In this document: in pieces, positions 16,872-24,429 of the stretch
How the letters are laid out: every line of letters starts with the position of its first letter
How positions within the stretch are numbered: the first letter of the stretch is position 1
Assembly: GCA_963931605.1 (NCBI GenBank)
Contig: OZ007031.1
Span: forward strand, 434,001 to 498,000
DNA from: CALUOB01 sp944322305
GTDB taxonomy: Bacteria > Actinomycetota > Coriobacteriia > Coriobacteriales > Coriobacteriaceae
Length of the DNA: 64,000 nucleotides
Direction of reading: 5' to 3'
Position numbers and translations under genes: made by a program
Notes under the pieces: model-generated
Seen by the model: the letters and a program-made list of their open reading frames with translations, nothing else
Databases searched by the model: none
What the model was told of the DNA's origin: nothing

Positions 16872-17965
16872 GCGCTGCCTCCGTTCTTCTCGCCTTGGGC
16901 GATAAGCGCCGCGAAGTCCTCGAGCGCGACCGTCTCGATGGAGCAGGCGCCCACGGCGTGCGGGATCACGAGGTCGATGGCGCCGCCGCGGCGTTTCTTG
17001 TCGTGCAGGGCGCAGGCGTAGAGCTCTTCGGCGCTGAAGGAGCAGGCGGTCTCAAGGCCGCAGGCGCCGAGCAGGGCCTCGAGGCGCGCGAGCACCTCGG
17101 GCGCGCACGCGCCGGCGCGCACGGCGGCGCGCGTGATCATGCACATGCCGATGGCCACGCAGGTGCCGTGTCCGAGCCGGTAGGCCGCGCAGGCCTCCAC
17201 GGCGTGCCCGATGCTGTGGCCGAAGTTGAGGAGTTTGCGCGCGCCGCCCTCGCGCTCGTCGGCGGCCACCACGTCGCGCTTGATCTCGATGTTGCGCGCG
17301 ACGATCTCCTCGATGCGCGCCATGCCGCCGCTCACCAGGTAGTCGTAGGTGGGCGGGGTGAGCTCGAGGGCGCAGAAGAGCTCGGGGTCGCAGATCATGG
17401 CGTGTTTGACGATCTCGCCGCAGCCGTCGGCGAACTGCTCGGGGGTGAGGGTGCCCAGGCACCCTACGTCGGCGATGACCACGCGCGGCTGCCAGAAGGC
17501 GCCGGCCAGGTTCTTGCCGGCGGCGAGGTCGATGGCGGTCTTGCCGCCCACCGAGGAGTCGACCATGGCCAGCAGGCTCGTGGGCATCTGCGCGAGCGCG
17601 ATGCCGCGCATGTAGAGGGCCGCGGCCAGGCCGCCCATGTCGCCGGTCACGCCGCCGCCGAGCGCCACCACCACGTCGCGCCGGTCGAGCTCGCGCTCGG
17701 CCATGAACTCGAGGGCGGCCAGGAGCGTCTCGGCGCGCTTGTGTTCCTCGCCGGCCGGGAACGTGAACGTGAAGGCCTCGTAGCCTGCGGCGACAAGGCT
17801 CTGCTCCACGATGCCGGCGTACAGCGGCCCCACGTTGGAGTCGGTGACGATGACGACCTTCTCGCCGCCTGCGGCCTCGCGGACGATCTGCCCGGAGGCC
17901 TCGAGCAGGCGCGTGCCCAGGTGCACGCGGTAGGGGGTGCTGGCGGGTACGTCTACGGTATGCAT
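16865..17965 (-). CDS. aroB: 3-dehydroquinate synthase
   Basis: A 366-residue NAD- and zinc-dependent dehydroquinate synthase that cyclises DAHP. The NAD-binding block GGGVTGDMGGLAAALYMRG is near residues 103-121; PTSLLAMVDSSVGGKTAIDL and GKNLAGAFWQP follow. The zinc ligands are expected in E-I-V-K-H (GCGEIVKHAMI), NFGHSIGHAVE and GHGTCVAIGM. Translation starts one base after the tyrA stop and ends overlapping aroA, so tyrA-aroB-aroA form a tight coupled block. Confidence 0.95.
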   Translation of the reverse strand: MHTVDVPASTPYRVHLGTRLLEASGQIVREAAGGEKVVIVTDSNVGPLYAGIVEQSLVAAGYEAFTFTFPAGEEHKRAETLLAALEFMAERELDRRDVVVALGGGVTGDMGGLAAALYMRGIALAQMPTSLLAMVDSSVGGKTAIDLAAGKNLAGAFWQPRVVIADVGCLGTLTPEQFADGCGEIVKHAMICDPELFCALELTPPTYDYLVSGGMARIEEIVARNIEIKRDVVAADEREGGARKLLNFGHSIGHAVEACAAYRLGHGTCVAIGMCMITRAAVRAGACAPEVLARLEALLGACGLETACSFSAEELYACALHDKKRRGGAIDLVIPHAVGACSIETVALEDFAALIAQGEKNGGSAC

Positions 17966-18868
17966 TCAGTCCTCCTCGGAGCGGGTGTCAGCGTCGTGCG
18001 CGTCGAGCGCGCGTTTGATGCGGTCGCCCTCGGCCAGAAGCAGGCGCAGCTGCTCTTGGTCGCGCGCGTCGAGGGCGGCGCGGTAGGCGTCCAGGGCGTC
18101 GGTGACGCAGGCAATCTCGCGGCTCAGGTAATCTGCATTCTCGCACATGAGCTCGGCCCACATGGCGGGGTTCAGGTGCGCCACGCGCGTGAGGTCGCGG
18201 TAGCTGCCGGCCGAGAAGCCGTGGTGCACGCGCGCGGTGGGGCTCTTCACGTAGGCGTTGGACACCACGTGGGCCAGCTGGCTGGTGAAGGCGATGACCT
18301 CGTCGTGCGTGTCGGCGTCGGCCACGCTGAAGAACCCGAAGCCGAGCGGTTTGAGAAGCGTGGTGGCGCGGTCGAGAAGCTCCAGGCGCTCGGCGTCCGG
18401 CACGCTCGGCGGCACGAGCACGCAGGGCGCGCCGCAGAAGAGGTCGGCGCGGGCGTGCGCGAAGCCCGAGAACTGCGTGCCGGCCATGGGGTGCGTGCCC
18501 AAGAAGGCAAAGCCGCGCTCCGCGGCCAGCGCGAAGGCGCTGGCGCAGATGTGGCGCTTCACGCCGGCGGTGTCTATCACGAGCGGGCCGTCTGCGCCCA
18601 ACGCGCCAAGGGCTTCGGCGTTGGCCTCAAGCCAGCTCAGGCAGGCGTCGGGGTAGGCGGCGAGCACCACCAGGTCGCAGTCGGCCAGGGACGTGTCGTC
18701 CAGGGGGGCCGCCACCGTCTCGATGCGGGCCACGTCCATGGTCTCGGGGTCGGTGTCGGCGCCGAGCACGCGCCAGCCCGCCGCGCGGTAGGCCTTGGCA
18801 AAGCTTCCGCCGATAAGCCCCAGGCCCACCACGCCCACGCAGGGGGTTGCGCCGTTTGTCTCGTCCAT
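17966..18868 (-). CDS. tyrA: Prephenate dehydrogenase
   Basis: A 300-residue NAD(P)-dependent enzyme that oxidatively decarboxylates prephenate to 4-hydroxyphenylpyruvate for tyrosine. The dinucleotide-binding GVVGLGLIGGS is at residues 12-22. The catalytic histidine lies in FLGTHPMAGTQFSGFAHA, and the helical C-terminal domain follows. There is no fused chorismate mutase (PheA supplies that) and no clear ACT domain. The stop abuts aroB. An R2 hairpin lies in the gap towards aroF upstream. Confidence 0.92.
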   Translation of the reverse strand: MDETNGATPCVGVVGLGLIGGSFAKAYRAAGWRVLGADTDPETMDVARIETVAAPLDDTSLADCDLVVLAAYPDACLSWLEANAEALGALGADGPLVIDTAGVKRHICASAFALAAERGFAFLGTHPMAGTQFSGFAHARADLFCGAPCVLVPPSVPDAERLELLDRATTLLKPLGFGFFSVADADTHDEVIAFTSQLAHVVSNAYVKSPTARVHHGFSAGSYRDLTRVAHLNPAMWAELMCENADYLSREIACVTDALDAYRAALDARDQEQLRLLLAEGDRIKRALDAHDADTRSEED

Positions 18869-18935
18869 ATCCGCCCGCCTTCCCGTTGTCTTGTTTTTTG
18901 AGTGGATGATTCGCCCTGTGACAGGGAGACCTCAA

Positions 18936-19001
18936 GGCCGCGGGTGACAAGGTTCCGAAATCCGATATCGGGCGGATTTCGGGTCCTTGTCACCCGCGGC
19001 C
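18936..19001 (+). repeat. R2 hairpin with GATATCGGGC loop, copy B
   Basis: A perfect 17-bp outer stem (18936-18952 with 18985-19001) encloses a perfect inner stem CGAAATCC (18956-18963) with GGATTTCG (18974-18981) around the loop GATATCGGGC. The stem sequences differ from copies A and C, but the pairing and loop are preserved. It occupies the aroF-tyrA gap, where it could uncouple transcription of the two parts of the cluster. Confidence 0.85.
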
Positions 19002-19017
19002 ACCGGGAGATCGCCCG

Positions 19018-20025
19018 TTACGCGATAGCCGCCCGGATGGCCTCGATGCGGCGCATCGTGTCGGCGAACTGCGCCGGGGTGAGCGCCTGCGCGCCGTCGG
19101 ACCAGGCGTGGCTCGGGTCGTCGTGCACCTCGATCTCTAGGCCGTCGGCGCCGGCAGCCGTGGCGGCGAGCGCCATCTGCGGCACGTAGCGCGTGTAGCC
19201 CACGGCGTGGCTGGGGTCGGCCACCACCGGCAGGTGCGAGAGGTAGTGCAGCACCGGGATGGCGTTGAGGTCGAAGGTGTTGCGGGTGCGCGTCTCGAAG
19301 GTGCGGATGCCGCGCTCGCACAGAATCACGTTGTTGTTGCCCTCGCTCATGATGTACTCGGCGGCCATCAGAAGCTCGTCGATCGTCTCGGACATGCCGC
19401 GCTTGAGAAGCACCGGGGTCTGGGTCTTGCCCACCTCTTTGAGCAGGGTGAAGTTCTGGGCGTTGCGCGCGCCGATCTGCATGACGTTGATGCCCTTGTC
19501 AACGAAGAGGGCCACGTCGCGCGGGTCCATGATCTCGGTCACCACGGGCATCCCGAGCTCGTCGCGCGCCTCGCAGAGCAGGTCCAAGCCGCGCTCGCCC
19601 ATGCCCTGGTTGGCGTACGGGGAGGTGCGGGGCTTGAAGGCGCCGCCGCGCAGCATCGTGGCGCCGGCCTCCTTCACCGCGCGGGCGATGCGGATGAGGT
19701 TGTCGCCCTCCACCGAGCAGGGGCCGGCGATGACGGGGAAGTGCCCGCCGCCGATCTTCACGCCTAAGCCGCAGTCGACCACGGTGTCTTGCGGGTGGAA
19801 CTTGCGGTTGGCCTTCTTGAACGGCTCGGAGACGCGCTGCACGCGCTCTACGATGTCCATGCTCTCGAGCAGAAACGGGTCGATGCGGGTGGTGTCGCCC
19901 ACCAGGCCCACGATGGTCTCGTTGGCGCCGTGGCTCACGTGGGTCTCGAGCCCCTTCTTGTGGATCCACCCCAGCAGGTGGTCTACGGCGTCTTGCGGCG
20001 CGTCTTTACGCAGGATTGCGATCAT
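19018..20025 (-). CDS. aroF: 3-deoxy-7-phosphoheptulonate (DAHP) synthase, type I-beta
   Basis: A 335-residue DAHP synthase catalysing the first shikimate step from PEP and erythrose-4-phosphate. Residues about 1-70 are the ferredoxin-like regulatory domain seen in Thermotoga-type enzymes. The barrel follows with GPCSVEGDNLIRIA, MLRGGAFKPRTSPYANQGMGE, VVTEIMDPRDV, QIGARNAQNFTLL and PVVADPSHAVG. ATG 20025 is chosen over the in-frame GTG 20037 because the GTGGGGGT ribosome-binding site overlaps that GTG. It heads the minus-strand aromatic cluster. The regulatory domain suggests feedback control by an aromatic amino acid. Confidence 0.93.
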   Translation of the reverse strand: MIAILRKDAPQDAVDHLLGWIHKKGLETHVSHGANETIVGLVGDTTRIDPFLLESMDIVERVQRVSEPFKKANRKFHPQDTVVDCGLGVKIGGGHFPVIAGPCSVEGDNLIRIARAVKEAGATMLRGGAFKPRTSPYANQGMGERGLDLLCEARDELGMPVVTEIMDPRDVALFVDKGINVMQIGARNAQNFTLLKEVGKTQTPVLLKRGMSETIDELLMAAEYIMSEGNNNVILCERGIRTFETRTRNTFDLNAIPVLHYLSHLPVVADPSHAVGYTRYVPQMALAATAAGADGLEIEVHDDPSHAWSDGAQALTPAQFADTMRRIEAIRAAIA

Positions 20026-20159
20026 GGAAACCCCCACGGTCTGTCGGCGTTCATCTAAACGGTCATAAGTGTAGCCGACCCGGCCGCGCCCCGGTGTTTG
20101 AGGTGTGTGAATTTACAGAGAGGGGAGAGGCGCGGGTCGGGGCTGGTGCCGTGGCGGCT

Positions 20160-20650
20160 GTCGGTTGCCCGCGATTGTGTGACCCCGGCGCTCAGTTGAC
20201 CGTGTTGTTGTCGCCTAAGCGTCCGCCTGCCTGCGAGTTTGCGATGCATGCGTTTGGTTGCCCGTGTTGTTGTCGCTGAAGCTGCGAGCTGCGCTGCAGC
20301 GTCCACGTGTTGCTCGCGATAATGTCACGTAAGCCAACGGCCGTGTCTGAGTCAGGGACTCCTGATTGTCGGTTGCCCGCGATCTTGTCACCTAAGCCTT
20401 CAGTTGTCCGCGAGTTTCTCGTCTAAGCTTTTACTTAGTCGCGAATCTGTCGCTGAATTTCTAGTTGGTCGCTCAAAGCGCACGCAACTGCCGAATTTCC
20501 GGGAGTTGCGCGTCGTAAGAGCGGTTAAACGAATCTTAGATGTCGGAAAGGCGGATAACCGCCACTTTAAATGTTGTCGCGGCGACCAACTGTCGCATCG
20601 TCATCTGGTTGCCCGCGATCTTCTCGCCCAAGCGTTCAGTTACCCGTGTT
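20160..20650. repeat. R4 module 1: ~31-bp degenerate tandem repeats around a CAACT-GCCG hairpin
   Basis: Units resembling GTTGCCCGCGATCTTGTC + ACCTAAGC begin at 20164, 20195, 20257, 20309, 20372, 20403 and 20434, spaced by 31 or about 62 bases. A hairpin with arms 20484-20493 and 20500-20509 follows. Inverted units (CTTAGATGTCG type) then occur at about 20535 and 20566, and forward units again at 20608 and 20639. It fills most of the gap between aroF and the tRNA. No open frame there looks coding. Two related modules are at 24030-24270 and 37440-37700. Confidence 0.75.
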
Positions 20651-20700
20651 TACCAGAGTAAGTGACCGACACGCGAGCGCGCATGCGCGCCAGTTGCCGT

Positions 20701-20736
20701 AAACGAGAAAGGCCCGCTTCCGAGGGGAAGCGGGCC
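20701..20736 (-). terminator. Terminator of tRNA-Arg
   Basis: An 11-bp GC-rich stem (20711-20721 with 20726-20736) directly follows the 3' end of the tRNA on the minus strand and is followed by TTTCTCGTTT. Termination ends just before the R4 module. Confidence 0.85.
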
Positions 20737-20746
20737 CGGCGTGATC

Positions 20747-20823
20747 TGGTGCCCCGTAAAGGGTTCGAACCTTCGGCCTTCTGCTCCGGAGGCAGACGCT
20801 CTGATCCACTGAGCTAACGGGGC
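20747..20823 (-). tRNA. tRNA-Arg (anticodon CCG)
   Basis: A complete cloverleaf on the minus strand, with the 3' CCA encoded at 20747-20749. The acceptor arm GCCCCGT pairs with ACGGGGC, the D arm contains AGCTCAGTGGATCAGAGC, the anticodon stem TCTGC/GCAGA holds the loop CTCCGGA (anticodon CCG, reading CGG), and the T arm has GGTTCGAACC. The discriminator base is A. The sequence 20824-21104 on its 5' side up to the ATPase gene shows no other gene. Confidence 0.97.
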
Positions 20824-21104
20824 GTTGCGACAAGGCATTGTACACCAGCGGGCGCAGGCGGTCAAAAGACCCGCGCCGCCCGCCCGCCGGCGACCCGCTC
20901 AGCCGCGCTGCCCGTCTGCCGCCGGACATACGCGGACGTCAGGGCTCAGTGCGCACCCCGGCGCCAGGCTCGAGGCCCTGAGCGCCTCACCAAGCTTTCA
21001 GCAAGATTAAGCGCTTCGCAAGCATAGAGCGGGCGCTTGGTGGATATCATCTCTACATTGCGCAAACCGTCCCCCCGCGCCGCGGGGCGTCAGAGGATAC
21101 TTGC

Positions 21105-23837
21105 ATGACCGATCAGCCCACAACGCCCGCCGACCCCAGCCAGCTTGCCGGCCTCACCACCTCCGAGGTGGAGGAGCGCATCGCCGCTGGCAAGGTCAAC
21201 GTCAACACCGAGCTCAAAACCAAGAGCGTGCGCCAGCTCGTGCTCGAGAACGTCTGCACGCTGTTCAACCTCATCAACGTGGTGCTCGCCGTGCTGGTGA
21301 TCGTCACCGGCGAGCTCAAGAACCTGACGTTTCTCGTCATCGTGCTGGCCAACACCTTCATCGGCATCTGGCAGGCGCTGCGCTCCAAGCGCATGGTCGA
21401 CCGCCTGACGCTGCTCGCGCAGAAGAAAGCCCGCGTCATCCGCAACAGCGAGGAGGTCGAGCTCGAGCTTGACCAGATCGTGCTGGACGACCTGGTGCGG
21501 CTGGGCCGCGGCGACCAGATCCCGGCCGACGCGATCGTGGTCAAAGGCGAGGCCAGCGTCAACGAGAGCCTGCTCACCGGCGAGAGCGACCTTATCCGCA
21601 AGGTGGCCGGCGACGAGCTCATGAGCGGCAGCTTCGTGGACTCGGGGCTGGTGTACGCGCGCGTGGAGCACGTGGGCGCCGACAACTACGTGGCCAAGAT
21701 CAACAACGAGGCCAAGTACGTCAAGAAGGTCAACTCCGAGATCATGCGGGCCCTCAACGCCATCGTGCGCTTCGCGAGCGTGGTCATGCTGCCGCTCGGC
21801 ATCGGGCTCTACCTGGCCAGCCGCGCCGACGGCGTGGGGTTCTCAGCCTCGGTGCTCACCACGGTGGGCGCGCTTCTGGGCATGATCCCGCAGGGGCTGG
21901 TGCTGCTGACGAGTTCGGTTCTGTGCCTGGCCACCATTCGCTTGGCGCGCAAGAAGGTGCTCGCCCAGCAGCTCTACTGCATCGAGACGCTTGCGCGCGT
22001 GGACGTGCTGTGCCTGGACAAAACCGGCACCATCACCTCCGGGCGCATGGAGGTGGCCGGCACCCACCCGCTCGAGGGCGAGGGGGCTGCCGAGCTCGAC
22101 CAGGTGCTGGCGAGCATCGCCCAGGCAACCTCGGACGACGCCAACGAGACCTGCCGCGCCCTGCTCGACTACTTCGGCTTGGGGCTGCCCGCACAGCCGG
22201 CGGTCGAGAAGGGCGCTCGCCGCGCCAAGGGCGCAGCGGGCCCCGCGCCCGAGGCTCCGCGCGTCTCGCCGTGGGAGCCCGTGCGCGTGGTGCCGTTCTC
22301 CTCGGCCAAGAAGTGGAGCGGCGCAGATTTCGGAGAGCAGGGCGCCTTCGTCATGGGCGCGGCGCAGTTCGTGCTCGAGCCGCAGGATTTTGAAGCATGC
22401 GAGAAGCGCGTGTCCGAGCTTGCCGCCCAGGCGCGCGCGCTCGTGGTGGCGCGCGTGGAGGGCTTCACCGCCGAAGGCGACCTGCTCGGCCGACCGGTGC
22501 CGCTGGGCTTCGTGACCATCCGCGACGAGATCCGCACCTCGGCGCCCGAGACCATCCGCTACTTCTGCGAGCAGGGCGTGACGCTCAACGTGATCTCGGG
22601 CGACGACCCGCGCACCGTTTCGTTCATCGCCGCGCAGGTGGGCATCCCCGGGGCCGACAAGTACGTGGACGCCACCACGCTCACCACCCCGGCCAAGATC
22701 GACGCGGCGGCTGAGCGCTACCACGTGTTCGGGCGCGTGACCCCGCAGCAGAAGCGCGAGCTGGTGCAGGCCCTCCAGCGCCGCGGCCGCACCGTGGCCA
22801 TGACCGGCGACGGCGTGAACGACGTGCTGGCGCTCAAGGAGGCCGACTGCTCGGTGGCCATGGCGGCCGGTTCGGACGCGGCGCGCAACGTGGCCGAGAT
22901 CGTGTTGGTGGAGAACGACTTCGCGGCCATGCCCGCGGTGGTGGCCGAGGGTCGGCGCTCCATCAACAACCTGCAGCGCTCGGCGGCGCTGTTCCTCACC
23001 AAGACCCTCTTCTCGATGGCGCTGGCGGCGATCTGCATCTTCTTCCCGCCGTACCCCTTCCAGCCCATCCAGATGACGCTCATCAACTTCTTCTGCATCG
23101 GCCTGCCGAGCTTCGTGCTGGCGCTCGAGCCCAACCACGACCGCGTGAAGGGCAACTTCCTCACCAACGTGCTCAAGCGCGCTCTGCCGGCGAGTCTCAT
23201 GGTGGTGGCGGCCGTGGGCGTGTGCATGGTGGCGAGCGGGCTTTTGCACACAGGCTCCGCGGCGCTTTCCACGATGTCGCTCGTAGCCACCAGCGTGGTG
23301 GGCTGCAGGCTCATCTGGCAGCTTTCGTGGCCGTTCACGCCGCTGCGCACGGCGCTGTTCGCCTTCATCGCGGTGGGCATCGTGGTGGGCGTGGGCTTTT
23401 TCCCCGAGCTCTTCATCATCGCGTGGCCCGCGCTGCCGGGGCTTGCGGTGCTTGCCCTGGCGTGTCTGGTGGGTTGGTTCGGGTTCGGATGGCTCACGTC
23501 GGCGCTCGAGCGCTTTGCCTACGCGTTCTCGCGCGTGTCGCGGCGCCAAGCGACGGGTCTCGGCCGCGGGGTCAGCGTGTCGATGAGCCGCGGGCGCAAG
23601 GGCGCGCTGTCTGTGCGGCCGAGCGCGGTGGAGCGCGTGGCGTCCCGCACCGTGGCGCGTGCCTGGGAGAAGCGCGACCGCCGCGAGCAGCGCGCCGCGC
23701 AGAAGTCGGCGCAAGCAGCAGTGCTCCAAGCCAAGCGCGCGGAGGCTGCGAGCGGCAGCGCCCGGTCCAAGCGTGGCTTTACGGTGAGCAAGTCCTCCCA
23801 CGGCGTGCAGGTGAAGCTCCCGCGCCGCAAGCGCTAG
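21105..23837 (+). CDS. P-type cation-transporting ATPase (HAD-IC family)
   Basis: A 910-residue integral membrane pump with all P-type core motifs: actuator TGES at 158-161, membrane helix motif MIPQGL near 260-265, the phosphorylated aspartate in DKTGT (305-309), and the hinge TGDGVNDVLALKEADCSVAM. Membrane segments are visible near residues 50-85, 218-275 and about 640-790. There is no N-terminal CxxC or His-rich metal-binding domain, which argues against a Cu/Zn/Cd pump. The PQGL helix 4 motif is unlike the PEGL of Ca/Mg pumps. The last about 110 residues form a basic, Ala-rich cytoplasmic tail. AGAGGA precedes the start. The transported ion is unknown. R4 modules stand on both sides of this gene region. 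Confidence 0.9.
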   Translation: MTDQPTTPADPSQLAGLTTSEVEERIAAGKVNVNTELKTKSVRQLVLENVCTLFNLINVVLAVLVIVTGELKNLTFLVIVLANTFIGIWQALRSKRMVDRLTLLAQKKARVIRNSEEVELELDQIVLDDLVRLGRGDQIPADAIVVKGEASVNESLLTGESDLIRKVAGDELMSGSFVDSGLVYARVEHVGADNYVAKINNEAKYVKKVNSEIMRALNAIVRFASVVMLPLGIGLYLASRADGVGFSASVLTTVGALLGMIPQGLVLLTSSVLCLATIRLARKKVLAQQLYCIETLARVDVLCLDKTGTITSGRMEVAGTHPLEGEGAAELDQVLASIAQATSDDANETCRALLDYFGLGLPAQPAVEKGARRAKGAAGPAPEAPRVSPWEPVRVVPFSSAKKWSGADFGEQGAFVMGAAQFVLEPQDFEACEKRVSELAAQARALVVARVEGFTAEGDLLGRPVPLGFVTIRDEIRTSAPETIRYFCEQGVTLNVISGDDPRTVSFIAAQVGIPGADKYVDATTLTTPAKIDAAAERYHVFGRVTPQQKRELVQALQRRGRTVAMTGDGVNDVLALKEADCSVAMAAGSDAARNVAEIVLVENDFAAMPAVVAEGRRSINNLQRSAALFLTKTLFSMALAAICIFFPPYPFQPIQMTLINFFCIGLPSFVLALEPNHDRVKGNFLTNVLKRALPASLMVVAAVGVCMVASGLLHTGSAALSTMSLVATSVVGCRLIWQLSWPFTPLRTALFAFIAVGIVVGVGFFPELFIIAWPALPGLAVLALACLVGWFGFGWLTSALERFAYAFSRVSRRQATGLGRGVSVSMSRGRKGALSVRPSAVERVASRTVARAWEKRDRREQRAAQKSAQAAVLQAKRAEAASGSARSKRGFTVSKSSHGVQVKLPRRKR

Positions 23838-24029
23838 CCATTTGCGGCCGGGCGCCCGGCGGGGCGCGGGCCCGGCAGGACGCGGGGCTCTGGAAGACTT
23901 TCTCGGTCGCCGCGGCGTAAGTCTTGCGGGGTGCAGTGGCAGACTTGGCCGTTGCCTGGCTGGCGGATTGGCAGGCAAAGCGTTCCTCAGGGGCAGGTGA
24001 GATCTGTTGCGTTGCTTGTCGAGCGCTTG

Positions 24030-24270
24030 CAGGATAAAAGAGCGGGCAACGAGATGACGGGGGAGGCGCTTACCCGCGGAGACGACGTCTAAGGCAGCGG
24101 TTGATCGTCCTTACGACATCTAAGATTCGGTTGCCCGCCCCTGCGACCGCCAACTCCCGGAAATCCGGGAGTTGCGTGCAGTTTGCGCGACCAACTGCAT
24201 TTCAGATGACGCAACCGCGGTCAACCGATGCCGTGGCCGACAAGATCGCGGGCAACCGCCCGATCGCCAG
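24030..24270. repeat. R4 module 2: ~31-bp tandem repeats around a CAACTCCCGG hairpin
   Basis: The centre is a perfect 10-bp hairpin, CAACTCCCGG (24151-24160) with CCGGGAGTTG (24165-24174). On the left, forward units share TCTAAG at 24088 and 24119 (31 apart). On the right, inverted units share GCGGTCAACC at 24217 and GCGGGCAACC at 24248 (31 apart). The flank TTGCGTGC...GCGACCAACT after the hairpin also occurs in modules 1 and 3. The rest of 23838-24429 shows a 14-bp palindrome at about 23846-23859 and no gene. Confidence 0.8.
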
Positions 24271-24372
24271 TGCTTATCTGCGAGAAGTGCGGCCAAAGCC
24301 CGCCGCTCGTTGCGCTTATATTAATGCTTTGGGGCTCGGGCTCCTGCGGGCTGCGCACGTGCGGGCCTGCGC

Positions 24373-24378
24373 TATAGT
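24373..24378 (+). promoter_or_regulatory. Putative -10 box for acnA
   Basis: TATAGT lies 52 bases before the acnA start. No good -35 box is seen at the usual distance, so the assignment is tentative. Confidence 0.35.
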
Positions 24379-24429
24379 TAGGCTCGCCGGCGCGTGCGCG
24401 CCGCGTTTGCCGCAAGGGAAGGGGAGACC

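Noticed and set aside
20160..20650. The repeat array as a CRISPR
   Set aside because: The whole ~31-bp unit recurs back to back with degenerate sequence; there are no identical repeats separated by unique spacers, and no cas genes nearby.
20404..20661. Short open frame inside R4 module 1
   Set aside because: It reads through the repeat array, lacks a ribosome-binding site and has no recognisable protein features; the repeat structure explains the sequence better.
20747..23837. Integrated element at the tRNA-Arg gene
   Set aside because: There is no integrase next to the tRNA and no second copy of its 3' end was noticed; the nearby Xer recombinase is far away in a housekeeping context.
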